From Thermogemmata fonticola (GTDB lineage: Bacteria; Planctomycetota; Planctomycetia; Gemmatales; Gemmataceae), in contig NZ_JACEFB010000008.1 of the NCBI RefSeq assembly GCF_013694095.1, forward strand, positions 124,001 to 188,000: DNA of 64,000 nt, read 5' to 3'. The notes under the pieces are model-generated. The model was not told where the DNA came from, ran no database searches, and was given only the letters and a program-made list of their open reading frames with translations. The translations under genes and the position numbers were made by a program. This document shows, piece by piece, positions 19,546 through 28,965 of the stretch. The first letter of the stretch is position 1. The number at the start of each line of letters is the position of its first letter.

Positions 19546-20796
19546 TCAGCGGCTCTCGTCCGGAGAGCGGGGCGGTTCGCCCGTGCGCGAATCGCCGGGT
19601 TTGTGGCCCAAGCTGGCAGGCGTGCCACTGCCTGTTCCTCCCGAAGCGGCTTCCCCCCCCTTATTCCCCAGGCTCACATGGCTGGCCGTGGAGTCACCGC
19701 TCCGGGTATTGCTAGTGCTGCTGCCGCTGGAGCCGCCGCCGGGGTAAGGCGTGGTGGTGCCGCTGAGCCGCTGATCGGGGCGGCCAAAAATCATCCGCCC
19801 TGCGGGCGTTTGCAGCACGCTGGTGACCACAATGGTCGTTTCCTGACCGATATAGGGCCTCCCCTGCTCCACTACGACCATCGTTCCGTCATCCAGGTAG
19901 CCGACTCCTTGGCCAATCTGATCGCCCGGCTTGACCACCCGGACCGTCATCGTTTCCCCTGGCAAGGCGACCGTTTTCAGGGCGTTGGCCAGTTCATTGA
20001 GATTGATGACATCCACCCCTTGTAACTGGGCGATCTTGTTGAGGTTGAAATCGTTGGTGACCACGCGGGCGTTGAGGGCCTTGGCCAAGATCACCAGGCG
20101 CTCATCCACACGGATCCGCTCCCCCGTGCGCAACTCAGGGACATTGCCGTCGTGCATTTCCAGTTCGATCTTCGGATTGGTCTGCAAGCGCTTGAGGATA
20201 TCCAATCCGCGCCGCCCCCGATTACGCTTGAGGCGGTCCGAACTGTCGGCAATGGCTTGCAACTCCTGCAACACAAACCGCGGCACGATCAGCTTGGTGT
20301 CGATCAACCGCGTATCGCAAATATCGGCAATGCGGCCGTCGATGATGACACTGGTATCGAGCACCAGTGGCCGGCCTCCCTTCACCTGCTTGGAAAATTC
20401 GACATAGGGGATAATGAAGCGAAATTCGTCCTTGGTCTGCAACAGAGTAGAAATCGCAATATAGCAACTGATGACGGTGATAAAAACCTGGCCAATTTGA
20501 ACCATGCGCCGCTCGTTAGGAAAGGCAAATTCAAGCAGCGGAGCCGTGGCGATAGAAATCAGCCAACCCACAAGCAGGCCCAAAAGCAGGCCGAAATAAA
20601 TGGCCGATATCGTGGTGATCTTCTTCTGTTTCTCCCGCAGATCGGTGATGAGGACCAGCGCTCCGGCACCCAAAGTGACCGCGCTAACCAGCAAGGCCAC
20701 TCCGGTCTGCTCACGCTCAATGAACAGGCTGGCGGCATACGCCGTCAGGCCGACGACCAAAATCCCAAAGGTAATGCGAAGCAGGGGAAGTAACAT
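19546..20796 (-). CDS. Membrane PIN/TRAM-domain protein (YacL-like)
   Basis: 416 residues from the ATG at 20796. Four hydrophobic segments fill residues 1-110 (LLRITFGILVVGLTAYA, GVALLVSAVTLGAGALVLI, IYFGLLLGLLVGWLIS, IGQVFITVISCYIAIS). A PIN nuclease-type domain follows with its first acidic residue in LVLDTSVIIDGRIADI and the later VVTNDFNLNKIA, then a TRAM domain (GETMTVRVVKPGDQIGQGVG). This layout matches YacL-like predicted membrane ribonucleases. A Gly/Ser-rich unstructured tail of about 75 residues ends the protein. Confidence 0.9.
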   Translation of the reverse strand: MLLPLLRITFGILVVGLTAYAASLFIEREQTGVALLVSAVTLGAGALVLITDLREKQKKITTISAIYFGLLLGLLVGWLISIATAPLLEFAFPNERRMVQIGQVFITVISCYIAISTLLQTKDEFRFIIPYVEFSKQVKGGRPLVLDTSVIIDGRIADICDTRLIDTKLIVPRFVLQELQAIADSSDRLKRNRGRRGLDILKRLQTNPKIELEMHDGNVPELRTGERIRVDERLVILAKALNARVVTNDFNLNKIAQLQGVDVINLNELANALKTVALPGETMTVRVVKPGDQIGQGVGYLDDGTMVVVEQGRPYIGQETTIVVTSVLQTPAGRMIFGRPDQRLSGTTTPYPGGGSSGSSTSNTRSGDSTASHVSLGNKGGEAASGGTGSGTPASLGHKPGDSRTGEPPRSPDESR

Positions 20797-21062
20797 AGGG
20801 CAACTCGCATCGAGGGTGAAATTCAAGCCACCTGGTGTCAGGTTGTTTTATAGATTCCGCTGTCTGACTCCTCGCGGACCCAAGCTTCAGTCCCCGAAGT
20901 CTCTCCCGATTATACCAGCTTCCCATTGTAACAGAGTGTAACAGGGTGAGTGTATCCGAATGCGTCGGGAGCAGATCGCTAGACGGCCGAAAAGTGCGGT
21001 CAACCCCGTGGTCGAGGCGGCGCCGTCTACAAACGGAAGCCGTGGGAAAATGGAGGCGGGCG

Positions 21063-22292
21063 TCACACCTCCACCGTGGGGAGAAAGAGGCGGCGGTATT
21101 CCATCTGGGCGAAGCGATCGGTCATGCCGGCGAGATAGTCGGCGACCACCCGCTCCAATTGCGGGATGGGCCGGCGATGGTGGGTAATCCAGGAGGGGGG
21201 AGGCGGTCCCCGGCGTTCGGCCGCTCCGCTCCAGCGGCGGAAATGCTTCTCCGGCAGCAGTTCCGGATGCCGCACATACTCGTGGAAGAGAGCTTCCAAA
21301 ATTCGCTGACCATTGTGCGTCATCCGCAGGACGCTGTGATGGGTGTAGACACGGTTGTGGAGGAAGCGTTCCCATTCGGCTTTGTACTTGGCGAGTTGGG
21401 GTGTGAACCCCACGAGGGGCACCGGAGCGTTGCGGACGTCGTCGAGGGAGCGGATGTTGTACTGTTCCAGCCGCCGGGTCGTCTCTTCGAGCAGATCGGT
21501 GACCTGCCACGCGAGCAGTTCGCGGATGACGGCCGTCCGCAGAGGTGGACCGCTCAATCCCGGGTGATGCTGGTGGACCCGTTCCACCGCCTCCGCCCAG
21601 AAGGGAACCTGGCGTAGCTCGTCCAAAGTGAGGAAGCCCAAGCCTAAAGCGTCGTCGATATCGTGGGTATCGTAGGCGATAGCATCGACGACATCGACCA
21701 CCTGGGCTTCGAGCAAGGGCCGGCCGCAATCGCGGAACTCGGCGCATTCCGGCGCCTCCAGCCGGCCGCAGTGCTGGACGAACGCCTCGCGCACCTCAAA
21801 CGAGAGGTTCAGGCCAGGGAAGTCCGGATACCGCTCCTCCAGCTCATCGACCCGGCGCAGGCCGAAGAGGTTATGATTGAAGCCGCCCAGATGCTGCAAG
21901 CAATGATTGAGGGCGTGTTCCCCCGCATGGCCGAACGGTGGATGGCCGATGTCATGCGCTAAGGCAATCGCTTCGGTCAGGTCTTCGTTGAGGCGCAGGC
22001 GGCGGGCGACAGTCCGGGCAATCTGAGCGACTTCCAGGGTATGTGTCAGGCGGGTGCGGTGATGATCGTTGACACTGGCGACCAGGACCTGGGTTTTTCC
22101 CGTCATACGGCGGAAGGCGGTGCAGTGGACGATGCGTTCCCGATCCCGCTGGTAGAGTGTGCGGAAGGGGTGCGAGGGTTCGGGGTAGCGCCGGCCGCGC
22201 GATGCCCGGCAGCGCATGGCATAGGGTGCCAGCCAGGACTCCTCGAATTCCAGCCAGTCGTTCGCGGAAAGGGGGGCCGTGCTCATGTCCAT
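21063..22292 (-). CDS. dGTPase-like HD-domain deoxynucleotide triphosphohydrolase
   Basis: 409 residues, ATG at 22292 with CGGAG upstream. It removes triphosphate from dGTP or related dNTPs. The HD metal site is visible: H84 in RLTHTLEVAQ, H113-D114 in ALAHDIGHPPFGHAGE, and a later aspartate in DAIAYDTHDIDDALG. The N-terminal FRTLYQRDRERIVHCTAFRR is the usual dGTPase signature. It follows the HIT gene by 14 bases on the same strand, so the two are one operon, both acting on nucleotides. Confidence 0.95.
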   Translation of the reverse strand: MDMSTAPLSANDWLEFEESWLAPYAMRCRASRGRRYPEPSHPFRTLYQRDRERIVHCTAFRRMTGKTQVLVASVNDHHRTRLTHTLEVAQIARTVARRLRLNEDLTEAIALAHDIGHPPFGHAGEHALNHCLQHLGGFNHNLFGLRRVDELEERYPDFPGLNLSFEVREAFVQHCGRLEAPECAEFRDCGRPLLEAQVVDVVDAIAYDTHDIDDALGLGFLTLDELRQVPFWAEAVERVHQHHPGLSGPPLRTAVIRELLAWQVTDLLEETTRRLEQYNIRSLDDVRNAPVPLVGFTPQLAKYKAEWERFLHNRVYTHHSVLRMTHNGQRILEALFHEYVRHPELLPEKHFRRWSGAAERRGPPPPSWITHHRRPIPQLERVVADYLAGMTDRFAQMEYRRLFLPTVEV

Positions 22293-22306
22293 TCCGGCTC
22301 CGATAC

Positions 22307-22867
22307 TCAGCGATTGTCGGCACTCTGAACCCCTGCCAGAGAGTGCCCCCCCGTCGTCGGAGAGGCACCGAGTTCTTCCACTAGCAAATCATAAAGAGCG
22401 TCGAGAGATTGTACGAGGACACGGGTGTCCGCCAGGACCGGCATGAAGTTGGTATCGCCATGCCAGCGGGGCACCAGATGCCAATGGAGGTGTCCTGGCA
22501 CTCCCGCTCCCGCCGCCCGGCCCAAATTCAAGCCAATGTTGTAACCATCGGGCCGCATCCGCTTCTGGATGATGGCCATAAAGCGACAGAGCAAATGTTG
22601 CAGATCCAGCAATTCACTATCGCTGAGAAGGTCCAATGTTCCTTTGTGCTGTTGGGGACAAATGAGGAGATGTCCATTGTTATAAGGAAAACGATTCAGA
22701 ATCACGACACTATGAGAGGACCGATGGACCAGCCAGTGCGCCCGCTCCTCCGCCCGATTGCTACTGGCAATAGCACGGCAGATGAAGCAGTCCTCGTCAG
22801 TGGCCGAGGAGGGAGGCTTCGGGGCGGCCACATAAGCCAGGCGCCAGGGTGCCCAGAGACGATCCAC
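22307..22867 (-). CDS. HIT-family nucleotide hydrolase/phosphorylase
   Basis: 186 residues from a GTG at 22867, chosen because AAGGAG stands ahead of it and the protein begins with the family's usual WAPWRLAY. The histidine triad is HLHWHLV near residue 125. CFIC near residue 28 resembles the zinc-binding part of HIT proteins of the Ap4A phosphorylase/GalT-related branch. Substrate is likely a dinucleoside polyphosphate or AMP conjugate. First gene of a pair with the dGTPase. Confidence 0.93.
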   Translation of the reverse strand: MDRLWAPWRLAYVAAPKPPSSATDEDCFICRAIASSNRAEERAHWLVHRSSHSVVILNRFPYNNGHLLICPQQHKGTLDLLSDSELLDLQHLLCRFMAIIQKRMRPDGYNIGLNLGRAAGAGVPGHLHWHLVPRWHGDTNFMPVLADTRVLVQSLDALYDLLVEELGASPTTGGHSLAGVQSADNR

Positions 22868-23272
22868 GACGATCTCCTTCCATCTGAGAGCTAGAGAATC
22901 CTATAGCCACAGGATTACAATAATCGATGTTGAGGAATTCCTAAACAGGGTTCGGGCCAGGAATACGAGGGGACAAGCCAAGAGCGACCCAGGGGGGAAG
23001 ATAGAGGAAGCAGGCTGGTTCACGAAATCCTCCCAGATTCCTCAACAGAACCGGCGGCGAGAAGAGGGAAATAGCTCGTCCTATACCTAGGGACGAAACG
23101 GGAGAGAAGGTGCGGCGGCTTGACCCAAGCGGGTGCGGTTCCTAGGATGACCGCCTTATCCGGTGGAGCAGCAAGATAATGAGCCTCCGGTGGGCCAGGG
23201 GTGCCAGGACCGCTGGGATTCCGGATGGCGTCCGCCGGGAATCTTGCCGTGGATTGTTCGGAGGAACTGATC
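22868..23272. other. Divergent region between the HIT operon and rpmF
   Basis: About 405 bases without a supported gene. It contains the rpmF promoter at 23120-23148 and the unresolved promoter of the HIT-dGTPase pair in the A/T-richer part near 22895-22945. Confidence 0.55.
23120..23148 (+). promoter_or_regulatory. Sigma70-like promoter of rpmF-plsX
   Basis: TTGACC at 23120-23125, 17-base spacer, TAGGAT at 23143-23148. Five of six and four of six consensus bases. Lies about 125 bases before the rpmF start. Confidence 0.6.
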
Positions 23273-23470
23273 ATGGCCGTACCCAAGCGCCGTACCTCGC
23301 GTTCCCGCCGGAATCATCGCCGCAGCCATGATGGCGTTCGTCCGGTGCAGGTGCAGTACTGTCCCCAGTGCAACGAGCCGGTGCTGTCCCATCGGGCCTG
23401 CCCTCATTGTGGCTACTACCAAGGCCGGACGGCCATCCCCATGGCGGCGGAAGAGACGACGCGGAAGTAA
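23273..23470 (+). CDS. rpmF: 50S ribosomal protein L32 (bL32)
   Basis: 65 residues, MAVPKRRTSRSRRNHRRSHD, the classical L32 start. Four cysteines form a zinc ribbon: C30, C33 (CPQC) and C43, C46 (CPHC). It lies three bases before plsX, the usual rpmF-plsX arrangement that ties ribosome and membrane lipid production. Confidence 0.98.
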   Translation: MAVPKRRTSRSRRNHRRSHDGVRPVQVQYCPQCNEPVLSHRACPHCGYYQGRTAIPMAAEETTRK

Positions 23471-23473
23471 CCT

Positions 23474-24487
23474 ATGCGCATCGCGCTTGACGCAGCCGGT
23501 GGCGACTTCGGGGCTGCTCCGAATGTAGCAGGAGCAGTCCGGGCGTTGCAGACTGTACCCGACCTGACGGTGGTCCTGGTCGGCGATCAGGCCCAGTTGG
23601 AACCCTTGCTAGCGGCGCAAGACGGCGTACCCGCCCAGCGTCTGGAAATCGTCCACACCTCGGACGTAGTCGGAATGAAGGACAAACCCACCGAGGCCCT
23701 TCGCCGCAAACCGGACGCTTCCATCTTCCGCTGTTGGCAATTGCTGGCGGAACATAAGGTCGATGGCCTCGTCAGCGCGGGCAACACGGGAGCTGTGGTC
23801 GCCGGTGGCTTGAAAACCCGCCGCTTCCTGCCCTGCGTCCACCGTCCCGGCATCGCCGCCGTGATGCCCAATGCGCGCGGCCACTCGGTGGTGATCGATG
23901 TCGGAGCCAACGTCTTCCCCAAGCCGCGCCACCTCCTGGAATACGCCATCATGGGCAGCGTATTTGCCCAGGAATTGCTCGGAGTGTCCCGCCCCGCCGT
24001 CGGCCTGATGAACGTCGGGGAGGAAGAGGGAAAGGGGCATGAGCTGGTCCAGAAAAGCTACGAGCTACTGCGGCAGGGACCGCTGCGCGATCAGTTCGTG
24101 GGCAATGTCGAAGGACGGGACATTCCCCGCGGCGTGGCCGATGTGATCGTCACAGACGGCTTCACCGGCAATGTGGTCCTCAAACTCAGCGAGGGAGTCT
24201 TCGAGTTCCTTATGAATGTGGTCCGGGAACGCCTCGTGGAATCCTTGCAAGGAGAGAAGGAGCAGGCGGCCTTGGCCTGGCGCGACCTCATCGGGCGATA
24301 CCACTACAGCACGTTCGGCGGTGCCCCTTTGCTGGGAATCGACGGAGTTTGCCTCATCTGCCACGGCGCCTCCAGTGATGTGGCCATTGCCAACGCTTTG
24401 CGGGCGGCGGCCCGATTTGTCCAGCTCCGGCTCAATGCCAGTTTGGTAGCAGCCCTGGAACAGTTGCCCCCCGACGGGGAAGAATAG
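23474..24487 (+). CDS. plsX: Phosphate acyltransferase PlsX
   Basis: 337 residues, normal length. It converts acyl-ACP to acyl-phosphate for phospholipid synthesis. Typical blocks are IALDAAGGDFGAAPNVAGA, VSAGNTGAVVAGG, VIDVGANVFPKP, LMNVGEEEGKGHELV and VTDGFTGNVVLKLSEG. The gene starts three bases after rpmF, probably translated in coupling with it. It is followed after 283 non-coding bases by fabD. Confidence 0.98.
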   Translation: MRIALDAAGGDFGAAPNVAGAVRALQTVPDLTVVLVGDQAQLEPLLAAQDGVPAQRLEIVHTSDVVGMKDKPTEALRRKPDASIFRCWQLLAEHKVDGLVSAGNTGAVVAGGLKTRRFLPCVHRPGIAAVMPNARGHSVVIDVGANVFPKPRHLLEYAIMGSVFAQELLGVSRPAVGLMNVGEEEGKGHELVQKSYELLRQGPLRDQFVGNVEGRDIPRGVADVIVTDGFTGNVVLKLSEGVFEFLMNVVRERLVESLQGEKEQAALAWRDLIGRYHYSTFGGAPLLGIDGVCLICHGASSDVAIANALRAAARFVQLRLNASLVAALEQLPPDGEE

Positions 24488-24770
24488 CCTTTAGCCTCGG
24501 TTTCCCTTCCACTTCCCCCGGTCGGTCCTCTCCTCCGGATAAAAGGATCGCCAGGCGCATCCTTCTCCTCTCCCTGACCCGGCTCACGGCCTAGCAGCCA
24601 CACCACCTAACCCTGGGAAAATTGGGAGGAGAAAGGGGAAAAATGGGAGAGGCACCTCCCTGAATACCAGCGGAACCCACCCAGAACGGATTGCTTTGCA
24701 GGGGTTGAATCGAGTATCGGTGATACACCCTGGACAAAAGGTCGTCCAGACATGGAGGGAGTAACGGGCG

Positions 24771-25670
24771 ATGGTGCAAGCAGCTTTGCTTTTTCCTGGC
24801 CAAGGAGCGCAGTACGTCGGTATGGCGGGGGAATTGGTGCAGCAGTCGGCCGCGGCTCGCGCCCTGTTCGAGCAGGCGCGGGAAGTCCTAGGTTATGACC
24901 TGCTGCGATTGTGCCGGGAAGGACCGGCGGAGCGCCTCAATGCCACGGATGTCAGCCAGCCAGCCATTTACGTGGCCAGCTTGGCGGCGTATGAGCAATG
25001 GCGGCAGGAAGCAAACGAGGCAGCGGTGGCCGCCGTGGCTGGTTTGAGTCTGGGAGAGTACACCGCCTGCACCGTGGCGGGCGTGTGGAGCTTTGCGGAC
25101 GGTTTGCGCCTGGTGCAAGAACGCGGACGAGCCATGCAGGCCGCTGCGGAAGCCGCCCCCTCCGGTATGCTCAGCATCCTCGGCTTGCAGGCCAATGAGG
25201 TCGAAGAGTTGATCGCCGAAGCTCGTGGTCCGGATGTCCTGCAAATCGCCAATTATCTGTGTCCGGGGAATCTCGTCGCCTCCGGCAGCTTGGCAGCGGT
25301 AGAACGCCTGGAGCAGCTCGCACAAACACGGGGCATCCGCACGGTCCGCTTGGCGGTCGCCGGAGCCTTCCACACTCCCCTGATGCAATCAGCCCAGCCC
25401 TGCCTCGCCCAGGCTTTGAACCAGGCCGCCTGGCACAAACCCCGCTTCCCCGTCTGGTCCAATGTCGATGCCCGCCCCCACACGGACCCAGCGGAAATCC
25501 AGAAGCTGCTCGTCCAGCAATTGACAGCGCCGGTCCGCTGGGAGGAAACTATCCGCGCACTGCTGGAAGCGGGTGTCGAACGCTTCTATGAAATCGGGCC
25601 AGGGCGGGTCCTCGCTGGCTTGCTCAAACGCATCCACCGCAAGGCCGAGATCATCAACATCGCGGCGTGA
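24771..25670 (+). CDS. fabD: Malonyl-CoA:ACP transacylase FabD
   Basis: 299 residues. It loads malonyl groups on ACP. The P-loop-like start FPGQGAQYVGMAGEL, the active serine S93 in GLSLGEYTA and the histidine H201 in AGAFHTPLM are all present, as is the C-terminal EIGPGRVLAGLLKR. GGAGG lies about 12 bases before the ATG at 24771. The next gene, acpP, is 712 bases away rather than fabG. Confidence 0.98.
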   Translation: MVQAALLFPGQGAQYVGMAGELVQQSAAARALFEQAREVLGYDLLRLCREGPAERLNATDVSQPAIYVASLAAYEQWRQEANEAAVAAVAGLSLGEYTACTVAGVWSFADGLRLVQERGRAMQAAAEAAPSGMLSILGLQANEVEELIAEARGPDVLQIANYLCPGNLVASGSLAAVERLEQLAQTRGIRTVRLAVAGAFHTPLMQSAQPCLAQALNQAAWHKPRFPVWSNVDARPHTDPAEIQKLLVQQLTAPVRWEETIRALLEAGVERFYEIGPGRVLAGLLKRIHRKAEIINIAA

Positions 25671-26382
25671 AAAAAATACCGGCTCGCTACCAGGAGGAAT
25701 TGTGACATGCCGGGAGTGAAATCTCGACGGTCAAACTCGATAAGCCTGGGCCGGAGAGGTGTGACGCGCGCAGCGTCGGATCGCATCTGAGCCAGTAACG
25801 CCAAGCCCCTGTGATCCGAGCAGGGGGGGGGGCCCCGCGTGAGGTGACGGACCATGCAGCAGCAGCTCCGGCAGCCCTGGTTGTACCCGTCTGCCGGGGT
25901 TGATATGATGCAGATATTGAGGGCGGCAGAGCTTAAGATTTGCTGAGGCAGCGGGTAGCTAGACTTTCTCATGCAGAGCTTTATGGGACAACAGGTTTTG
26001 CGGGGCAGGTAGTCCTTGGAACCGTAAGCGTCTGCACCCCTCGCTTCCAGCGGTTTGCTACGGGAAGTAAAAGGCGGACAGGCGGCGCAGCCCGATGGAG
26101 CAAAGCCCCAAAGCCAGGTCCTGCTCGCTTGCAGTTTGGGATTCAGGAGTTCGTACGGGACAGATGCGGGGATGAGGTTGCGGAAAATTGGCCTGTTGGC
26201 TAAGAATGCCTTTCCACACCCCGCCTGGATCGCTACATTTTGGGCGAAGGGTTGGTGTGGCATAGCAGAGTCTGCCGCTATCGGACCAGAAGGTGGGAAA
26301 AGCCACGATTTGCGCCCTGAGTTTCCTGAGGCGCCGGCGGGGACTGAAAATGGACAACGGCAGCCACCCGGAGGGTTGTAAC
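25671..26382 (+). other. 712-base non-coding gap between fabD and acpP
   Basis: No reading frame here has family-like composition on either strand. It contains a run of nine or more G followed by CCCC near 25825-25840 and a promoter-like pair at 25881-25909. fabG, which usually sits between fabD and acpP, is absent. If the promoter is real, acpP has a leader of roughly 465 bases, or a separate small RNA is made. Confidence 0.55.
25881..25909 (+). promoter_or_regulatory. Sigma70-like promoter in the fabD-acpP gap
   Basis: TTGTAC at 25881-25886, 17-base spacer, TATGAT at 25904-25909 (five of six -10 consensus bases). Expected start of transcription near 25916. Confidence 0.5.
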
Positions 26383-26670
26383 GTGATCGACAAGCAGGCC
26401 ATCGAAACGCGCGTGATTGAACTGATCAGCGAGCATTTCAATACCCCTAAAGACAATATCAAACGCAGCACCACATTCCAGGGAGGTGGTCAGGCCGGCG
26501 CGGATGACATCGGTGCGGATTCCCTCGATGTCGTGGAATTTATCATGGAGCTGGAAGACGAATTTGACATCCAAATCCCTGATACGGATGCGGAAAAAAT
26601 CCGCACCGTGGGCGATGTGATTGATTACATCATAGGCAAACTCGAAGAACGGAAAAACCAGGAACAATAG
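26383..26670 (+). CDS. acpP: Acyl carrier protein
   Basis: 95 residues from a GTG at 26383, chosen because GGAGGG stands seven bases ahead and the protein then begins like other ACPs (IDKQAIETRVIELIS). The phosphopantetheine serine is in GADSLDVVEFIMELEDEF. Helix 4 is TVGDVIDYIIGKL. The loop before the DSL motif is longer than usual: FQGGGQAGADDIGADSL instead of the common FVEDLGADSL. It is five bases ahead of fabF. Confidence 0.96.
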   Translation: MIDKQAIETRVIELISEHFNTPKDNIKRSTTFQGGGQAGADDIGADSLDVVEFIMELEDEFDIQIPDTDAEKIRTVGDVIDYIIGKLEERKNQEQ

Positions 26671-26675
26671 ACGTG

Positions 26676-27926
26676 ATGGCTACACCGCGGCGTCGGGTCG
26701 TGATTACAGGTTTAGGCACGGTCAATCCCCTGGGGTTGTCCTGTGAAGAGTATTGGCGTGGGCTGGTCAATGGCCAAAGCGGTATCGCCCTGCTCACCAG
26801 CTTCGACACCAGTCAATTCAAGGTCAAATTTGGGGGCGAAGTCAAGAATTTCAACCCGGAAGCCTATTTTGACAAGGTGTCCGTCCGGAAGGTGGACCGC
26901 TTCACCCAGTTTGCCCTCGTCGCAGCCGAGGAAGCGATCCGGGACAGCGGCATCGATTTCGGGCGGGAGGACCCTTTTCGCTGCGGCTGCATCCTCGGCA
27001 GCGGCATCGGCGGCCTCAAAGAATTTGAACTCGGGCACGAAACGTTACTCTCGAAGGGGCCGACCCGCGTCAATCCGTTCGTGATCCCGAAAATGATCGT
27101 CAATTCCGCCGCGGGGAACATCTCCATCCGTTACGGGCTGCGTGGGCCGAATACTACCGTCTCGACCGCCTGCTCCTCCGCAGCTCATGCCATCGCGGAC
27201 GCCTGTACTGCCATCCGTTGCGGCTATGCCGACGTCATGATCACGGGTGGAAGCGAAGCGGCGGTCACCCCCATGGGTTTGGCCGGCTTCATCGCCTGCC
27301 GGGCACTCTCGGAACGCAACGAGGACCCCGCCGGTGCTAGCCGCCCCTTCGATAAAGACCGCGATGGCTTCGTCCTGAGCGAAGGCGCCGGTATCCTGGT
27401 CCTGGAAGAATACGAACATGCCAAGGCGCGCAACGCCAATATCTACGCCGAAATCTGCGGCATAGGGAACACCGCGGACGCCTACCACATCACCCAACCG
27501 CATGAAGAAGGCTTGGGGGCAGCCGAAGCCATGCGGGCCGCCATCCGCGACGCCGGCTGGAATCCCGACGAGGTTCAGTACATCAATGCCCACGGAACTA
27601 GCACTCCGCTGGGGGATGTGGCCGAAACCAAAGCTATCAAGATCGTCTTTGGCGATCATGCCCGCAAACTGATGATCTCCAGCACCAAGAGCATGATCGG
27701 CCATCTCCTGGGGGCCAGCGGAGGCGCAGAAGCGGTAGCTTGTGCCCTGAGTATCCGCCACGGCGTGCTCCATCCCACCATCAATCTCCATCGCCCGGAC
27801 ATCGAATGCGGCTGCGATCTCGACTACATTCCCAACGTCGCTCGCGAAGTCCGAGTCAAAAAGGTGTTGTCGAACAGTTTCGGCTTCGGCGGCCATAACT
27901 GCTGCCTCGCCCTGGGAGCTGTCTGA
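26676..27926 (+). CDS. fabF: 3-oxoacyl-[acyl-carrier-protein] synthase II
   Basis: 416 residues from the ATG at 26676 (a GTG at 26673 is an equally close alternative). Condensing enzyme that elongates acyl-ACP with malonyl-ACP. Catalytic triad: C166 in STACSSAAHAI, H306 in NAHGTSTPLGD and H343 in GHLLGASGG. Directly downstream of acpP and surely in the same transcript. Confidence 0.98.
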   Translation: MATPRRRVVITGLGTVNPLGLSCEEYWRGLVNGQSGIALLTSFDTSQFKVKFGGEVKNFNPEAYFDKVSVRKVDRFTQFALVAAEEAIRDSGIDFGREDPFRCGCILGSGIGGLKEFELGHETLLSKGPTRVNPFVIPKMIVNSAAGNISIRYGLRGPNTTVSTACSSAAHAIADACTAIRCGYADVMITGGSEAAVTPMGLAGFIACRALSERNEDPAGASRPFDKDRDGFVLSEGAGILVLEEYEHAKARNANIYAEICGIGNTADAYHITQPHEEGLGAAEAMRAAIRDAGWNPDEVQYINAHGTSTPLGDVAETKAIKIVFGDHARKLMISSTKSMIGHLLGASGGAEAVACALSIRHGVLHPTINLHRPDIECGCDLDYIPNVAREVRVKKVLSNSFGFGGHNCCLALGAV

Positions 27927-28289
27927 GCACCGTTACCTTTCTCTGGCCACCAGTGACTTCCAGCTAGTGATCCAATCCGCCGCCGCTGCTCGCCCTCAGC
28001 GAATTCCTCCTGCTTCCTCCTCCCGGAATCTGACAATACCAACCGGTCGAAGGGGCGAGAATGCCCAGCAGTCAATACGCCATATCTCCTCCCGAATACT
28101 TTTTCAGGAATCTGGTCAGCTTGAAATCTCCCAGGAAAACTGCTTGAGACATCTCACCTTCCGAAAACATTGATCCACAGGAGAATGTTGCAGAATTGAT
28201 TTGCTTTTGGCGATGAGAGTGGCTAATGTATAACTTGCCGCGGTAATAGACCAGCGGTGTTTCCACGACCCCCAAGAAGGAGAGTGGCC
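27927..28289 (+). other. Intergenic region after fabF
   Basis: No gene seen. TTGCTT at 28201-28206 with TAATGT 17 bases later (28224-28229) is a weak candidate promoter for the small exported protein that follows. Confidence 0.4.
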
Positions 28290-28619
28290 ATGTTACGGGT
28301 ATTGCTAATGGGTGTGTGCATCGTCGGTTTGCTCGGCGTCAGCCACGTTCTAGCCGATGACAAAGCCGAGACGAAGACCCTCAAGGGAACCCTCACCTGC
28401 ACCAAGTGTGCCTTGAAGGAAACCAAGGCCTGCGGTCACGCCCTGATCGTCAAGCAGGACGGCAAAGAGATCAAGTACTACCTGGTCGACAAGGGAGGCA
28501 AGGAGCCGTATCATGGTGCTGTGTGCACGGAAGACAAGCCGGCGACCGTAACCGGAAAAGTTGTCGAGAAGAACAACAAGCGCTATATCGAGGCGCCTAA
28601 GGTGGAAGTGCAGAAGTAA
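28290..28619 (+). CDS. Small exported Cys-containing protein (DUF6370-like)
   Basis: 109 residues from the ATG at 28290 (AAGGAG upstream). Signal peptide MLRVLLMGVCIVGLLGVSHVLA, then a compact domain with LTCTKCALKETKACGHALIV: a C-x2-C followed by a third cysteine and histidine, suitable for a metal site. The strand pattern KYYLVDKGGKEPYHGAVC and ATVTGKVVEKNNKRYIEA follows. It resembles the small planctomycete family with CxKC-x-LKE cores, which I recall as DUF6370; function unknown. Monocistronic, with a hairpin downstream. Confidence 0.78.
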   Translation: MLRVLLMGVCIVGLLGVSHVLADDKAETKTLKGTLTCTKCALKETKACGHALIVKQDGKEIKYYLVDKGGKEPYHGAVCTEDKPATVTGKVVEKNNKRYIEAPKVEVQK

Positions 28620-28656
28620 GCCGGTTGGACCAGCAGGCAGATCTGGCTATCCTGCC

Positions 28657-28685
28657 AACGCCGCTCGGATGGTTCGGGCGGCGTT
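28657..28685 (+). terminator. Hairpin after the small exported protein
   Basis: AACGCCGC at 28657-28664 pairs exactly with GCGGCGTT at 28678-28685, loop 13 bases, followed by TTCGCATTATTTA. The T-run is broken, so efficiency is uncertain. Confidence 0.55.
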
Positions 28686-28965
28686 TCGCATTATTTACTT
28701 CGCATAAGGACGAGGGAAATATCGCACAAGGACGAGGGAATACTGGGCGCACCTGCTCGGCTTGACCTGTGCTCTGGTGAATCTTCAGCGGCGGGAGGAG
28801 AAAAATTGTAGCGGGTAAAAGGTCCAGGAGCAGTAGAGCCAAGGGGCATTCCGCCTCGGGGAACCTGAGTCATGACCAATCCCGCGGTGATGGCCTCGCC
28901 GAAGCTTGCGGTTGGCAAAGAGAAGGGTCAGGGCGTAGCATAGCGGCAGAGGAGGTGCCTGGGCA

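Noticed and set aside
25586-26263. Minus-strand frame of 225 codons covering the fabD-acpP gap
   Set aside because: Cys/Pro/Arg-rich random-looking sequence overlapping the end of fabD, no ribosome site and no recognisable domain.
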